Below are positions 25,398-36,934 of a stretch of DNA of 64,000 bases, one piece after another. This stretch comes from Gordonia soli NBRC 108243. GTDB taxonomy: Bacteria > Actinomycetota > Actinomycetes > Mycobacteriales > Mycobacteriaceae. The DNA is taken from NCBI RefSeq assembly GCF_000334455.1, contig NZ_BANX01000019.1, positions 62,001 through 126,000 on the forward strand, written 5' to 3'. Every line of letters starts with the position of its first letter. The stretch's first letter is position 1. Both the position numbers and the translations under genes were made by a program. Under the pieces are notes generated by a model that was not told the origin of the DNA, did no database searches, and worked only from the letters and a program-made list of their open reading frames with translations.

Positions 25398-26195
25398 TCA
25401 GCGGCCCGAGCGCCGCCGGAACTGCTGCATCGCCGAGCCCGGAGACGGCGGCAGAGGATCGTCCTCGTCGACCTCGACGACCTGGGGGGCGGCGGCCGCT
25501 TCGTCCGGCAACTCGTCGGTGACCACGATCGCCTGCGCGAGCTGATCGCGGGCGCCGCCGGGGACGTGGTCGCCGCCGGACTCGACCGGCTGCTGCTCAC
25601 TGAACATCTGCTGTTGCGCCGCGGCGACCTGCTCGGCCAGTACCGGTGGCAGTTCGATGGTCAACGGCTCGCGGGGCGGGAGCGCCTCGGTGCCGCGGCG
25701 GACCACCGATTCGGCGAGCACCGCCCGGGCGAGCTGGGCCAGGTCGCCCGCCGACTCCGACGGCCCGCTGGCGACACATCGCACCATCCACCGCGGACCG
25801 TCGACACCGATGAAGCGATGGGTGCCGTTGGGCACCTCGGCGACGATCTCGCGACCCCAGTGGCCGTCCTCGATCGACGTCGTCGCACCTTCGTCCCGCA
25901 GCGACTCGGCGAGTTCACGGACCACCTCGCGCCACTGTCCGGGCGATCGCGGTGCGGCGTAGGCCGCCACGCTGATCCGACCGACGGGCGTCACGAGGTA
26001 CACGGCCTCGGGCTGGTGGTCGACGGTCATCTCGACGGTCACCTGACCGCCCTCGACCACCGGCACCAGTACCGACCCCAGATCGAGGTGAGAGTTGTCC
26101 ATCTCGTCGGTGGTGGTGGCCAGCGCCTCGATGTCGTAGGGGCCACGGGCCTGGCCGATCCTCAGTTCGTCGGCGTCCCGGTCGTCTCGCGCCAT
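25398..26195 (-). CDS. DUF3710 family protein
   Basis: 265 residues. 'GPYDIEALATTTDEMDNSHLDLGSVLVPVV', 'VEMTVDHQPEAVYLVTPVGRISVAAYAAPRSPGQWREVVRELAESLR' and 'HRFIGVDGPRWMVRCVASGP' make a typical DUF3710 core; the C-terminal ~70 residues are Gln/Ala/Pro-rich and disordered-looking. Soluble, function unknown. Lies 130 bp downstream of dut on the same strand, as Rv2696c-Rv2697c. Confidence 0.9.
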   Translation of the reverse strand: MARDDRDADELRIGQARGPYDIEALATTTDEMDNSHLDLGSVLVPVVEGGQVTVEMTVDHQPEAVYLVTPVGRISVAAYAAPRSPGQWREVVRELAESLRDEGATTSIEDGHWGREIVAEVPNGTHRFIGVDGPRWMVRCVASGPSESAGDLAQLARAVLAESVVRRGTEALPPREPLTIELPPVLAEQVAAAQQQMFSEQQPVESGGDHVPGGARDQLAQAIVVTDELPDEAAAAPQVVEVDEDDPLPPSPGSAMQQFRRRSGR

Positions 26196-26325
26196 CGTCT
26201 CGTTCTCGTTCCTCTAGTCCCACCGTCGTCGGTGACGGTGCCGTCGTGCCCCCGTGTCGATTCTCCACCGTGTTCTCGCGAACACTCGAGTCTTCGAGCC
26301 GTGTCGGCTCATCCGTGTCGGGTGG

Positions 26326-26808
26326 TCACACCTGCTCTCCGGTGAGGATGGCGTGTCCGCCGCTGGAACCGTATCCACCTGCGCCGCGGGAGGTCTCGTC
26401 GAGCTCGTCCACCTCGACGAAATCCGGGAGCTCCACGCGCTGCACGAGCAGCTGGGCGATCCGGTCACCACGGCTGATGCTGATGGTCTCGTCGGGATCA
26501 TGGTTGATCAGGCAGACCTTGATCTCACCCCGATACCCGGCGTCGATGGTCCCGGGCGTGTTCACGATGGACAGGCCGGCGCGAGCCGCGAGGCCGGAGC
26601 GGGGATGTACGAGTCCGACCGTGCCGATCGGGAGAGCGATCGCGATACCGGTCCCGACCACCTGTCGGCGGCCGGGGGGTAGTTCGAGATCGATGGTCGA
26701 GACGAGGTCCACCCCGGCATCGCCCTCGTGCGCGCGGGTCGGCAGCGGGACTTCGGGGTCAATGCGGCGGACCCGGATCGCTGGGATGGGTGAGGATTCG
26801 GCGGCCAT
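26326..26808 (-). CDS. dut: dUTP diphosphatase
   Basis: 160 residues, the usual trimeric dUTPase length. All five motifs are visible: 'GDAGVDLVS' (I), 'PRSGLA' (II), '[11 protein letters not shown]' (III), 'RGDRIAQL' (IV) and the C-terminal Gly-rich '[12 protein letters not shown]' (V). Hydrolyses dUTP to dUMP and pyrophosphate, keeping uracil out of DNA and feeding dTMP synthesis. Confidence 0.97.
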   Translation of the reverse strand: MAAESSPIPAIRVRRIDPEVPLPTRAHEGDAGVDLVSTIDLELPPGRRQVVGTGIAIALPIGTVGLVHPRSGLAARAGLSIVNTPGTIDAGYRGEIKVCLINHDPDETISISRGDRIAQLLVQRVELPDFVEVDELDETSRGAGGYGSSGGHAILTGEQV

Positions 26809-26831
26809 CCACAGCAGACTACGCTGGGCGC

Positions 26832-27380
26832 GTGACCGAGCCCGACTCCCCCGACCGCCCGGACGACACCTCGTCGTCCCACCGGACGACCGGCCCCGGC
26901 GCGGCCGACAGGTTCACCGAACGACTGGGTCTGCCCTGGTGGTGGTGGCCGGCAGGCGCAGTGGTGACCGGTGTGGTCGGCTACGAGATCCAGCTGTCCG
27001 CGCATCGCGCCGTCTGGAGTGTCGTCGGCTACGTGGTGGTGGCCGCGCTCATCACGCTGTTGTTCTGGTCGATGAGCCGCGTGCGGATCCGGGTCGGCGC
27101 AGACGGAGAACTGCACGCCGACAAGGCGGTCCTCCCGCGCGCGGTCATCGCGCGGGGAGCGACCATCCCGGCCACTGCGAAGAGTGCGGCGCTCGGTCGA
27201 CAACTCGACCCCGCCGCCTATCTGGTGCACCGCGCCTGGATCAAGACGATGGTGCTGCTGGTACTGGACGATCCCGACGATCCGACGCCGTACTGGCTGG
27301 TGTCGACCCGTCGTCCCGCCGAACTGCTCGCCGCACTGGACATCCCGGACGCGGCGGCCGGCGGCGTCGACGCGGACTGA
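26832..27380 (+). CDS. DUF3093 membrane protein
   Basis: 182 residues from the GTG at 26832. A hydrophilic Asp/Ser/Pro-rich start is followed by '[20 protein letters not shown]' and a second hydrophobic segment (two TM hairpin), then a soluble domain with '[29 protein letters not shown]' and '[41 protein letters not shown]', the DUF3093 pattern. Divergent from dut with 23 bp between starts. Function unknown; Rv2698 position. Confidence 0.9.
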   Translation: MTEPDSPDRPDDTSSSHRTTGPGAADRFTERLGLPWWWWPAGAVVTGVVGYEIQLSAHRAVWSVVGYVVVAALITLLFWSMSRVRIRVGADGELHADKAVLPRAVIARGATIPATAKSAALGRQLDPAAYLVHRAWIKTMVLLVLDDPDDPTPYWLVSTRRPAELLAALDIPDAAAGGVDAD

Positions 27381-27442
27381 GGCGGTCCGCGGCGACCGTG
27401 CCGAGGCGCCCACACCGGCGGCCTCGGCCCATCGTTCGCGAT

Positions 27443-27742
27443 CTATGCGCAGTCCACGCAGATCTTGGAGCTGCCGTTCTCCCGCGCCAACCGGCTGCGG
27501 TGGTAGACGAGAAAACAGCTGGTGCAAGTGAATTCATCGGCCTGCTTGGGGATCACCCGGACCGACAGTTCTTCACCCGACAGGTCTGCGCCGGGGAGCT
27601 CGAACGACTCAGCGGTGTCGCTCTCGTCGACATCGACCGCCGACGCCTGAGCCTCACTGCGACGAGCCTTCAGCTCCTCGAGTGAATCCTCGCTGATGTC
27701 CTCGGTCTCGGTCCGCCGTGGCGCGTCGTAATCAGTTGCCAT
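27443..27742 (-). CDS. DUF4193 small zinc-ribbon-like protein
   Basis: 99 residues, starting 'MATDYDAPRRTETEDISEDSLEELKAR', the DUF4193 signature, with an acidic middle and a C-terminal pair of knuckles 'CTSC' and 'CVDC' that should bind zinc. Widely conserved in actinobacteria, function unknown; Rv2699c position. It has a long upstream region containing a CRP-type site shared with the divergent cei gene. Confidence 0.92.
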   Translation of the reverse strand: MATDYDAPRRTETEDISEDSLEELKARRSEAQASAVDVDESDTAESFELPGADLSGEELSVRVIPKQADEFTCTSCFLVYHRSRLARENGSSKICVDCA

Positions 27743-28190
27743 TGTGTGCCTTCTCTTGTTGAGAGTGTGAGGGGCGCTCTCGGATACCGGCTTGTGGCCG
27801 GTCACGCGTGCGGGCGCGCGCCGCCGCCGGGATTGTCTTGCCGACGGCGTCACTACAACGTCGTGACTGGTGCAATTCGTTGCCGGGAACCCTAAGGACT
27901 GCTGTGATGTTCGTCACAATCAGCCATTCCAGCCCCGGTGACTTCGGGGTCTGGGCGCCCGAAGCTTAGTCCACTGATGCACGCCGGTCAATCACGATGT
28001 CGAGATAACCAGAAACCGACGGGTCGGACATCGTTCGCCGATCGTCGGGACCGCCGTCGGCCGGTTGCACCGGAGCACTTCGGTGACCGCCCGTCGCCCA
28101 CCCCACGACACGTCGGGACACCCTCCACGCCGGGCTGGCGACCACCCTCTACAGTTGGGCGCACATTCACGCGGAAGGAGCACGTCGAAC
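27743..28190. other. 448-bp divergent regulatory region between the DUF4193 gene and cei
   Basis: No gene is credible here. It holds a CRP-type palindrome (27903-27918) and an inverted repeat GTCAC-N9-GTGAC (27849-27867) nearer the DUF4193 gene. No clear -35/-10 pair could be picked by eye on either strand. Confidence 0.6.
27903..27918. promoter_or_regulatory. CRP-type binding site
   Basis: TGTGA-N6-TCACA (TGTGATGTTCGTCACA) is an exact match to the symmetric CRP consensus as it is also seen for mycobacterial Crp. It lies 161 bp upstream of the DUF4193 start and 273 bp upstream of cei, so it could act on either gene. Confidence 0.6.
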
Positions 28191-28907
28191 GTGGTGTCGC
28201 AGATCACGGCGGGTTATCCGACCGATGAACGAGGTCGGCCCTACCGGCGCAGGCGGTACCGCCCCGCGATCGTCGCGGTGGTCGTGCTCGCTGTGCTGGG
28301 GCTGGTCATCTGGGTGGTCGCGCTGACCACCGGGGACGAGGAATCGGTGCCCACGGCGTGCAACGAACCGTCCCCGGCGTCGTCCACCGTCTCCGCGCAA
28401 ACCGGTCCGCAGGCGCCGGCAGCACCGAGCCCGGCGGCGGCGCCGAAGCTGACCCCGGTGAACGACGACGACGTCCTGTCGACCGCTCCGGCGGCTCTGG
28501 CGACCTTCCAGGTACGTGTGCTCAACGCATCGAACACGCGCGGAGCCGCCCGGTCGGTCGCCGACGATCTCACCGCGCAGGGCTTCAACCCGGTGCCCGA
28601 CAACCCGTACGGCGACGACACGGTCTACGCCAACCGGGATCTGAACTGCGTCGGACAGATCCGCTTCGGCCCGGCGGGCAAGGCGAGCGCTGCCGCCGTG
28701 TGGCTGGCACTCCCCTGCGCACAACTCGTCGACGACGGGCGGGCCGGCAACTCCGTCGACGTCGCACTCGGCGAGTACTACGAAGGCAAAGAACAGTCCC
28801 AGGACGCGCAGGCCGCTCTCGAGGCACTTCGGTCCGCCGACCCCAAGAACCCGCAGACGGGTGTCGATCCGGCATTGGTGAAGGCAGTCCACTCCGCCAA
28901 GTGCTGA
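28191..28907 (+). CDS. cei: Envelope integrity protein Cei (LytR C-terminal domain)
   Basis: 238 residues from the GTG at 28191, chosen because AAGGAG lies 10 nt upstream (a second GTG follows directly). 'YRRRRYRPAIVAVVVLAVLGLVIWVVAL' is a single N-terminal membrane anchor; a Pro/Ala-rich linker follows, then a LytR_C domain ('FQVRVLNASNTRGAARSVADDLTAQGFNPVPDNPYG') facing the periplasm. Cei of mycobacteria affects envelope integrity. Position matches Rv2700. Confidence 0.9.
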   Translation: MVSQITAGYPTDERGRPYRRRRYRPAIVAVVVLAVLGLVIWVVALTTGDEESVPTACNEPSPASSTVSAQTGPQAPAAPSPAAAPKLTPVNDDDVLSTAPAALATFQVRVLNASNTRGAARSVADDLTAQGFNPVPDNPYGDDTVYANRDLNCVGQIRFGPAGKASAAAVWLALPCAQLVDDGRAGNSVDVALGEYYEGKEQSQDAQAALEALRSADPKNPQTGVDPALVKAVHSAKC

Positions 28908-29092
28908 CGGGTCGCGGTGGCGGTGCGACCATCCGCCACGGCCGCCCGCCAGGCCCGCGGTCGACTCGCACCTCCCGCGCGTCGACGCACGCCGACGCGA
29001 TGTGCCCTCCGACCCGATGTGCACTCCGGCCCGAGCGATGCCCCTACACCGAGGTCGAAGCCGAGGTCGAGGTCGACCCACTCACGAGCGAC

Positions 29093-30007
29093 CTACCCGG
29101 ACAGCGCGCTGCGGGCCCCGATCTCGTCGAGGACCGCGACGAAGTCGTCGGCGATGGACTCGGCGACCGCGATGGTCGCGTGTCCGTCCGACGATCGTGA
29201 GTTCGGCGGTGGGGTCTGGACGCGGGCACCGGCCTCGGCTGCGATGAGCGCTCCCGCAGCCCAGTCCCACGGACTCAGCCCGTGCTCGAAATGGGCGTCG
29301 ACCGCACCGGAGGCCACCATGCACAGGTCGAGCGCTGCGGCCCCGATCCGTCGCAGATCACGCACGCGCGGCAACAACTCGGCGACCAGTCGGCCCTGAA
29401 CCCGACGGCGCTCCTCGTCGTAGCCGAACCCGGTGGCCACCAAGGCCATCCCGACCTGGTCGGGCCGATTGCACTGCAACCGGATCCGTCGGGAGCCGCT
29501 GTGTTGGAACGCACCGCCGCCCAGCGAGGCGGAGTAGGTGACGCCGCGGGCGACATCCACCACTGCGCCGGCAACCGACCGACCGTCGATCTGCGCGGCG
29601 ACCGACACCGCGTACGCGGGGATTCCGTACATGAAGTTGACCGTGCCGTCGATCGGGTCGACGACCCACCGCACCCCCGACGGGACGTCGATGGTGCCAC
29701 CGGCCTCCTCGCCGAGGACCTCGTCGTCGGGCCGGGCCGCACGCAGGCGCTCACGCACCAGCTGCTCGGTCTCGGTGTCAGCCAGGGTCACCGGATCGGT
29801 GGGCGTCGACTTCGCGCTGACCGCGTCCGAGGCGTCCGGCGACGATGCCGACACGTCGACCACCGCCTCGTCGTCCGATGCACGAACGACGTCGTCGGGC
29901 TGGGGGCCGAACAACTCGGGCCGCCGGCGGCGCACGTGTTCGGCTGCCGCCTCGGCCACGGCGATCGCCACCTGCTCGAGCTCGCCCACATCCGTTCGGT
30001 CCGCCAC
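29093..30007 (-). CDS. suhB: Inositol monophosphatase family protein SuhB
   Basis: 304 residues from the GTG at 30007; 25 further upstream in-frame codons exist but lack family similarity. 'SPTDPVTLADTETEQLV', 'LGEEAGG' (metal-binding Glu), 'WVVDPIDGTVNFMYGIPAYAVSVAAQ' (motif A) and 'SPWDWAAGALIAAEAGARV' (motif B) are intact. Dephosphorylates myo-inositol-1-phosphate, feeding phosphatidylinositol and mannoside synthesis. Divergent from ppgK (Rv2701c-Rv2702). Confidence 0.95.
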   Translation of the reverse strand: MADRTDVGELEQVAIAVAEAAAEHVRRRRPELFGPQPDDVVRASDDEAVVDVSASSPDASDAVSAKSTPTDPVTLADTETEQLVRERLRAARPDDEVLGEEAGGTIDVPSGVRWVVDPIDGTVNFMYGIPAYAVSVAAQIDGRSVAGAVVDVARGVTYSASLGGGAFQHSGSRRIRLQCNRPDQVGMALVATGFGYDEERRRVQGRLVAELLPRVRDLRRIGAAALDLCMVASGAVDAHFEHGLSPWDWAAGALIAAEAGARVQTPPPNSRSSDGHATIAVAESIADDFVAVLDEIGARSALSG

Positions 30008-30147
30008 GACGTCAATGTCAACACATCCGCTGCACCGCCGCCCATCCGGGAGCCGCCGGATATGCACGACACCGGAGCGCACACGTGTGACGATGGATAG
30101 CCTGGAGTCATCTTCGTGCCGGTTCGCAGACGCCAGGGAGGCCCTCG

Positions 30148-30981
30148 ATGACCGACGTACCCGTTTCCGATGCCCGCATCCCCGACCCGGTGTCCCCCAT
30201 CGGCGATCCAGCCGAGTCCGGCGGCCCCACAGGAGGTCTCGCCTTCGGCGTGGACGTCGGCGGCTCGGGTATCAAGGGCGGGATAGTCGATCTCGCCACC
30301 GGCGCACTCGTCGGCGAACGGTTCAAGGTGCTCACCCCACACCCGGCCACTCCCGAGGCGGTCGCCGCGGGAGTCGCAGAGGTGGTCGCCCACTTCGGTT
30401 GGGCCGGTCCGGTGGGCATCACACTGCCCGGCGTGATCACCGAGGGGACGATGCGCACCGCGGCCAACATCGACAAGGCATGGATCGGTACGGACGTCTA
30501 CGAATTGTTCAGTCGCCATCTCTCGGGGGCATCGGTGTCGGTCCTCAACGACGCGGATGCCGCCGGGCTCGCCGAGGACCGGTACGGAGCGGGCAAGGGC
30601 GTCGACGGTGTGGTGATGCTGCTGACCTTCGGCACCGGCATCGGCTCCGCGATCCTCAACAACGGCAACCTCGTCCCCAACACCGAACTCGGTCATCTGA
30701 TCGTCGGCAAGAAGGAGGCCGAACACATCGCCTCGTCGAAGGTCAAAGACGACAAAGAATGGTCGTACGAGAAATGGACCGAGAAGGTCTCCGAGGTCCT
30801 CGAGACCTATGAGGCGTTGTTCTGGCCACGCCTGTTCATCGCCGGCGGCGGGATCAGCCGCAAATCCGACAAGTGGATTCCACTGCTGACCAACACCGTG
30901 CCGGTGGTCCCGGCGGTGCTTCTCAACACCGCGGGTATCGTCGGCGCGGCGATGGCCGTCGACGTCGGTCTCCGCACCTGA
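30148..30981 (+). CDS. ppgK: Polyphosphate glucokinase
   Basis: 277 residues. '[17 protein letters not shown]' at about residues 33-49 is the ROK phosphate-binding motif, '[18 protein letters not shown]' the adenosine/polyphosphate loop, and '[31 protein letters not shown]' the PPGK-specific Lys-rich stretch. Phosphorylates glucose using polyphosphate or ATP. An ATG start with an AGGGAGG-type site is present. Immediately upstream of sigA, as Rv2702-Rv2703. Confidence 0.95.
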   Translation: MTDVPVSDARIPDPVSPIGDPAESGGPTGGLAFGVDVGGSGIKGGIVDLATGALVGERFKVLTPHPATPEAVAAGVAEVVAHFGWAGPVGITLPGVITEGTMRTAANIDKAWIGTDVYELFSRHLSGASVSVLNDADAAGLAEDRYGAGKGVDGVVMLLTFGTGIGSAILNNGNLVPNTELGHLIVGKKEAEHIASSKVKDDKEWSYEKWTEKVSEVLETYEALFWPRLFIAGGGISRKSDKWIPLLTNTVPVVPAVLLNTAGIVGAAMAVDVGLRT

Positions 30982-31068
30982 CTTCCCGATACCTGACTTC
31001 TCAGTACCTCACCAAGGGGTCTCCAGCGACTTCGTATATCGTTCGCCGCACCGTGCCTGAGCAGGTGT

Positions 31069-31101
31069 TTGTCACATCCGCGACGACGGTGTCGTTACAA
31101 T
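31069..31101 (+). promoter_or_regulatory. Possible sigA promoter
   Basis: TACAAT at 31096-31101 is a good sigma-A -10 hexamer about 100 bp before the sigA start. The best -35 candidate, TTGTCA (31069-31074), is 21 nt away, longer than usual, so the -35 call is weak. Confidence 0.3.
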
Positions 31102-31199
31102 GGTGGACATCCGGTGTGTTTCACCGAGAAATCAAGCCCAGATCCCGCGACAGCCTGCTCTGTCGCGACGTCGTGTGAGTTCGTTTCGAAAGGTTCTAC

Positions 31200-32639
<1,440 letters not shown>

Positions 32640-32666
32640 CCGCGCCGGCGGCACGAACGTTCACCA

Positions 32667-32695
32667 GGCCCGTCACCCGTGCAGGGTGGCGGGCC
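32667..32695 (+). terminator. sigA terminator
   Basis: 12-bp stem GGCCCGTCACCC (32667-32678) / GGGTGGCGGGCC (32684-32695), one G-U pair, 5-nt loop, starting 28 nt after the sigA stop and followed by CTGTTACTTCTC. Lies between sigA and the convergent DUF952 gene. Confidence 0.7.
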
Positions 32696-32739
32696 CTGTT
32701 ACTTCTCGGGTGCTGTTCTGTGCACGAGCCGAGCGTCCG

Positions 32740-33153
32740 TCAGAGCTCCAGCGGTGCGAACGCTCCGTCCGGTCCCGGAGGATAGGTCCGCACATCGATG
32801 ACCGCGTCCACCGGCAGCGGACCGTACAGGTGCGGGAAGGGCAACGATGCGGGGTCGTCGGGATCGCCGGGTTCCCACTTGATCGGCGCGGCGACGCGGC
32901 TCGGGTCGATCACCAGGGCGAGCAGATCGGAGCGGCCGACATAGAGGACATTCGCAGGCAGATGCACCTGTTCCAGCGCAGACAGGTGGACGAACCCGAC
33001 CTCGGCAAGTGACCCCGGTTCCCATCGGCCGTTCTCCTGGGCCGTCGCCCATTCCTCACGGCCGATCAGGTGCACCAGCGGGGATCGCGTGAGCTGATCG
33101 TCGGACACGTCGGCGGCGGTCGGCGGCGTCACCGGGGACTCTCCACTGCTCAC
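32740..33153 (-). CDS. DUF952 family protein
   Basis: 137 residues from a GTG. 'PLVHLIGREEWATAQENGRWEPGSLAEVGFVHLSALEQVHLPANVLYVGRSDLLALVIDPSRV' and 'FPHLYGPLPVDAVIDV' are the DUF952 pattern (small alpha/beta protein with conserved HLS and FPHLYGPL). Function unknown. Divergent from the sulfotransferase gene. Confidence 0.9.
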   Translation of the reverse strand: MSSGESPVTPPTAADVSDDQLTRSPLVHLIGREEWATAQENGRWEPGSLAEVGFVHLSALEQVHLPANVLYVGRSDLLALVIDPSRVAAPIKWEPGDPDDPASLPFPHLYGPLPVDAVIDVRTYPPGPDGAFAPLEL

Positions 33154-33261
33154 GCGTCACGGTAACCATGTCCGCGAACGGGGTGTCAACCTTTGCACCC
33201 GGCGCGATTCCCACGCGCTCTCGATTCCGGCTCGGTCCGTGTCCGAAATTACGATTGCGCA

Positions 33262-34059
33262 GTGCCGAACCCCCGGTCGTACCTCGTCCTCGCCTCGCAG
33301 CGCAGCGGTTCGACGCTGCTCGTCGAGACCTTGCGGGCCACCGGCATCGCCGGCCATCCCCAGGAGTTCTTCCAGTACCTGCCGCACTCCGGTCTCGCAC
33401 CCCAGCCACGGGAATGGTTCGCGACCGTCGACGATCCGGCCGTCGTCGATCTCCTGGACCCGCTCGATCACGGCACCCCGATCACCGAGGACGCTGTCGC
33501 ATGGCGCGATCGGATCCTCCTGGAGGGCTCGACCCCCAACGGTGTGTGGGGCGGCAAGCTGATGTGGAACCAGACCCCACTCCTCGTCGACCGCGCCGCC
33601 GGACTACCCGGACGTTCCGGTGACGACCTGCAGTCGGCGATCGCAGACACCGTCGGTGAAGTCGCCTTCGTGAAGGTGACCCGCCGCAACGTCGTCGAGC
33701 AGGCGGTGTCCTTCTGGCGCGCGGTACAGACCCGCGTGTGGCGTGGTGCGACGGCACCGGAACTCGACGCCCGCGCGGAATACCACCGGGACGGGATCGC
33801 CCACCTGGTGCGCGTGTTGCGCGATCAGGAGACCGGCTGGCGGGCCTGGTTCGCCGACACCGGGATCACGCCCATCGAGGTGGACTACGACGACCTCGCC
33901 GGTGACACGTCGGCGGTCCTCGACCGGGTGCTCAAGGCCCTCGATCTGGAACCGCAGCACCTTCCCGAACGTGCCCTGCACAAGCAGGGCAACACCCGCT
34001 CCTCGGAGTGGGCCGACAGATACCTGGATGACGCGGAACGATGGGGGTTGCCGACATGA
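33262..34059 (+). CDS. Stf0-type sulfotransferase
   Basis: 265 residues from the GTG at 33262. '[21 protein letters not shown]' at residues 4-24 is the 5'-phosphosulfate (PAPS) loop of Stf0, 'HPQEFFQ' follows as in the trehalose sulfotransferase, and '[24 protein letters not shown]' is the 3'-phosphate motif. Stf0 of mycobacteria sulfates trehalose for sulfolipid. The stop codon overlaps the cysD start (ATGA), so sulfotransferase and donor synthesis are translationally coupled. The acceptor is unproven: trehalose by family, another glycolipid possible. Confidence 0.9.
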   Translation: MPNPRSYLVLASQRSGSTLLVETLRATGIAGHPQEFFQYLPHSGLAPQPREWFATVDDPAVVDLLDPLDHGTPITEDAVAWRDRILLEGSTPNGVWGGKLMWNQTPLLVDRAAGLPGRSGDDLQSAIADTVGEVAFVKVTRRNVVEQAVSFWRAVQTRVWRGATAPELDARAEYHRDGIAHLVRVLRDQETGWRAWFADTGITPIEVDYDDLAGDTSAVLDRVLKALDLEPQHLPERALHKQGNTRSSEWADRYLDDAERWGLPT

Positions 34060-34988
34060 CGGACATCGTGGACAGCGGCGTGGACGAGATCCACGTCAAC
34101 GAACTCCGCGCGCTCGAAGCCGAATCCGTCCACATCTTCCGGGAGGTGGTCGCCGAGTTCGAACGCCCGGTGTTGCTGTTCTCGGCGGGCAAGGACTCGA
34201 TCGTCCTGCTGCGTTTGGCGGAGAAGGCCTTTCGGCCCGCTCCCCTGCCCTTCCCGGTGCTGCACATCGACACCGGGCACAACTTCGGCGAGGTCATCGA
34301 CTTCCGGGACCGACGCGTCGGCACCGCAGGCCACAAGCTGATCGTCGGTTCCGTGCAGGAGTCGATCGACCGCGGACGGGTCCAGGAACTCGACGGACCG
34401 AACTCCTCGCGCAACCGCCTGCAGACCCGCACGCTGCTCGATTCGCTCGAGGACGGTGGCTTCGACGCCGCGTTCGGTGGCGCGCGACGAGACGAGGAAC
34501 GTGCCCGCGCCAAGGAGCGTGTCTACAGCTTCCGCGACGAATTCGGGCAGTGGGACCCGCGCGCCCAGCGGCCGGAGCCCTGGACGCTCTACAACGGTGC
34601 CATCCGCCGCGGCGAGCAGGTGCGAGTGTTCCCGCTGTCGAACTGGACCGAACTCGACATCTGGCGCTACATCGAACTCGAGGACCTGGAGATCCCGTCC
34701 ATCTACTACGCGCACGAGCGCGAGGTCTTCGAGCGGGACGGAATACTGCTGGCCGTCTCCGAGTACACCCAGCCCGCCGACGGTGAGTCCGCGAGCACGG
34801 AGTGGGTGCGATACCGGACCGTCGGCGACCTGACGATCACCGGCGCGGTGCGGTCGCGTGCGACCGACATCGGCGGAGTGATCGAGGAGATCTCCGCGGC
34901 GACGGTGTCCGAGCGCGGCGAGACCCGCGCCGACGACCGCACGTCCGCGGCAGCCATGGAAGATCGCAAGCGAGAGGGATACTTCTGA
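34056..34988 (+). CDS. cysD: Sulfate adenylyltransferase subunit CysD
   Basis: 310 residues from the ATG at 34056 overlapping the upstream stop. '[20 protein letters not shown]' is the PP-loop (SAGKDS in place of SGGKDS), '[21 protein letters not shown]' and '[31 protein letters not shown]' are typical of CysD. With CysN it forms adenosine phosphosulfate from ATP and sulfate. Its stop overlaps the cysNC start by one base. Confidence 0.96.
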   Translation: MTDIVDSGVDEIHVNELRALEAESVHIFREVVAEFERPVLLFSAGKDSIVLLRLAEKAFRPAPLPFPVLHIDTGHNFGEVIDFRDRRVGTAGHKLIVGSVQESIDRGRVQELDGPNSSRNRLQTRTLLDSLEDGGFDAAFGGARRDEERARAKERVYSFRDEFGQWDPRAQRPEPWTLYNGAIRRGEQVRVFPLSNWTELDIWRYIELEDLEIPSIYYAHEREVFERDGILLAVSEYTQPADGESASTEWVRYRTVGDLTITGAVRSRATDIGGVIEEISAATVSERGETRADDRTSAAAMEDRKREGYF

Positions 34989-36934
34989 TGACGGACACAG
35001 TCCCCGCTCGCGCCGGCAATCTCGCGGCGCCCGCGCACGCCGCCGATGTCACCGCGCCCGTACAGACGCGCCGCAGGCAGTTGCTGCGGATGGCCACCGC
35101 CGGTTCGGTCGACGACGGCAAGAGCACGCTCATCGGCCGACTGCTGTTCGACACCGACAGCCTGCCGACCGACCATCTCGACGCCGTCACCGACGACGGT
35201 GGCACCCCGGATCTGGCCGCGCTCTCCGACGGCCTGCGCGCCGAGCGCGAGCAGGGCATCACCATCGACGTCGCCTACCGCTTCTTCTCGACACCGACGC
35301 GCAACTACATCCTGTCCGACACTCCCGGTCACGAGCGGTACACGCGCAACATGTTCACCGGGGCCTCCAACGCCCACGTGGCCGTCCTCCTCGTCGACGC
35401 GCGCGCCGGCGTGCTGCGCCAGACCCGTCGGCATGCCCGAATCGCTTCGCTGCTGCGGGTGCCGCACATCGTCGCGGCGGTGAACAAGATCGATCTGGTC
35501 GGGTACGAGCAGGCCGAATTCGACCGTGTGGCCGACGAACTCGACGTTCTCGCACAACGTCTCGGGATCGAGCTCACGGTGATCCCGGTGGCGGCCAAGG
35601 ACGGCGACAACGTCGTCCATCCGTCTACGAACACACCGTGGTACGACGGTCCGACCCTGTTGCAGTACCTCGAGGACATCGACCTCGCGGCGCCGAAGGC
35701 CTCGGCCGAGGAACTGCGCCTGCCGGTGCAGTGGGTCTCGCGACCGGGAGCCGAGTACAAGCGTCGGTACACCGGTCGCCTCTCGGCCGGTGCGATCCGA
35801 GTGGGTGACGAGGTCGCTGTGTTGCCCGCCGGCACCCGCAGCGTGGTGACCGCCCTGGACACGCTCGACGCCGAACGGACCACCGCGGTCGCACCGTTGT
35901 CGGTGTCGATCGAACTTGCCGACGAGATCGACATCGGCCGCGGGGATGTCATCGTGAGCGCGAAGGCCGACGCGGAGCTGCCCACCCTGGGCCGTGAACT
36001 GGTGGCACACGTCTGCTGGTTCGCCGACGCGCCCCTGCACGCGGGCGAGCGTCTCGCGCTCAAACACGGGACCTCGGTGGTGCGCGCCACCGTCGGCGAG
36101 CTCGCCTCGCGTATCGACCCGGAGACGCTGACCGAGGAGCAGGACCCGATCCGTCTGGATCTCAACGACATCGGTGTCGTCACGATCCGGACCAGTTCGG
36201 TGGTGACCGCCGACGAGTACGCCGACAACCGCGACGGCGGATCGTTCATCCTGATCGACGAACATTCCAACGACACCGTCGGTGCGGGAACCATCCTGCA
36301 GGCCCGAGCGGCCAAACCGGGCGAGCGCGTGCGCAACGACGTGAAATGGCATCCGTCGGCGCTGGACCGTCATCACCGGTGGGGCAAGATCGCGCAGCAG
36401 GGCGCAACCGTGTGGCTCACCGGCCTCCCGGCGTCGGGCAAGTCGACGCTGGCCGTCGCGTTGGAGCAGGCACTGGTCGAGCGCGGCGACGCCGCATACC
36501 TGCTCGACGGCGACAACGTCCGGCACGGACTCTCGGACGATCTCGGGTTCTCGCCCGGCGATCGAGCGGAGAACATCCGCCGCGTGGGGCATCTCACCCG
36601 ACTGTTCGCCGACGCCGGGGTGATCGCGATCGCCTCGCTGGTGTCGCCGTTGGAGTCCGACCGGGCGATCGCCCGCGAGCTGAACCACGCTGCGTCGCTC
36701 GACTTCGTCGAGGTGCACGTCAGTACGCCACTGGCCGAATGTGAGCGCCGGGACCCGAAGCGGCTGTACGCACGAGCCCGCGCCGGTGAACTGCGAGGCC
36801 TGACAGGTGTCGACGCGCCGTACGAACCCCCGCGGAACCCGGACATCGCCGTGGACACCACGGACGCCGACACCGATCGACTGGTCGCCCGCATCCTCGA
36901 GATCATCGATCGACGACGGAATCAGGCGGTCTGA
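34988..36934 (+). CDS. cysN: Bifunctional sulfate adenylyltransferase subunit / APS kinase CysNC
   Basis: 648 residues. N-terminal GTPase: 'ATAGSVDDGKST' (G1, about residues 36-47), 'DTPGHERY' (G3), 'AAVNKIDLV' (G4), then EF-Tu-like domains to about residue 440. C-terminal APS kinase: 'GLPASGKSTLAVALEQAL' (P-loop near residue 480), 'LLDGDNVRHGLSDDLGFSPGDRAENIRRVGHL' and 'DPKRLYARARAGEL'. The fusion makes APS (with CysD) and then PAPS, the donor for the Stf0 sulfotransferase encoded two genes upstream, and for sulfate reduction. Confidence 0.96.
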   Translation: MTDTVPARAGNLAAPAHAADVTAPVQTRRRQLLRMATAGSVDDGKSTLIGRLLFDTDSLPTDHLDAVTDDGGTPDLAALSDGLRAEREQGITIDVAYRFFSTPTRNYILSDTPGHERYTRNMFTGASNAHVAVLLVDARAGVLRQTRRHARIASLLRVPHIVAAVNKIDLVGYEQAEFDRVADELDVLAQRLGIELTVIPVAAKDGDNVVHPSTNTPWYDGPTLLQYLEDIDLAAPKASAEELRLPVQWVSRPGAEYKRRYTGRLSAGAIRVGDEVAVLPAGTRSVVTALDTLDAERTTAVAPLSVSIELADEIDIGRGDVIVSAKADAELPTLGRELVAHVCWFADAPLHAGERLALKHGTSVVRATVGELASRIDPETLTEEQDPIRLDLNDIGVVTIRTSSVVTADEYADNRDGGSFILIDEHSNDTVGAGTILQARAAKPGERVRNDVKWHPSALDRHHRWGKIAQQGATVWLTGLPASGKSTLAVALEQALVERGDAAYLLDGDNVRHGLSDDLGFSPGDRAENIRRVGHLTRLFADAGVIAIASLVSPLESDRAIARELNHAASLDFVEVHVSTPLAECERRDPKRLYARARAGELRGLTGVDAPYEPPRNPDIAVDTTDADTDRLVARILEIIDRRRNQAV

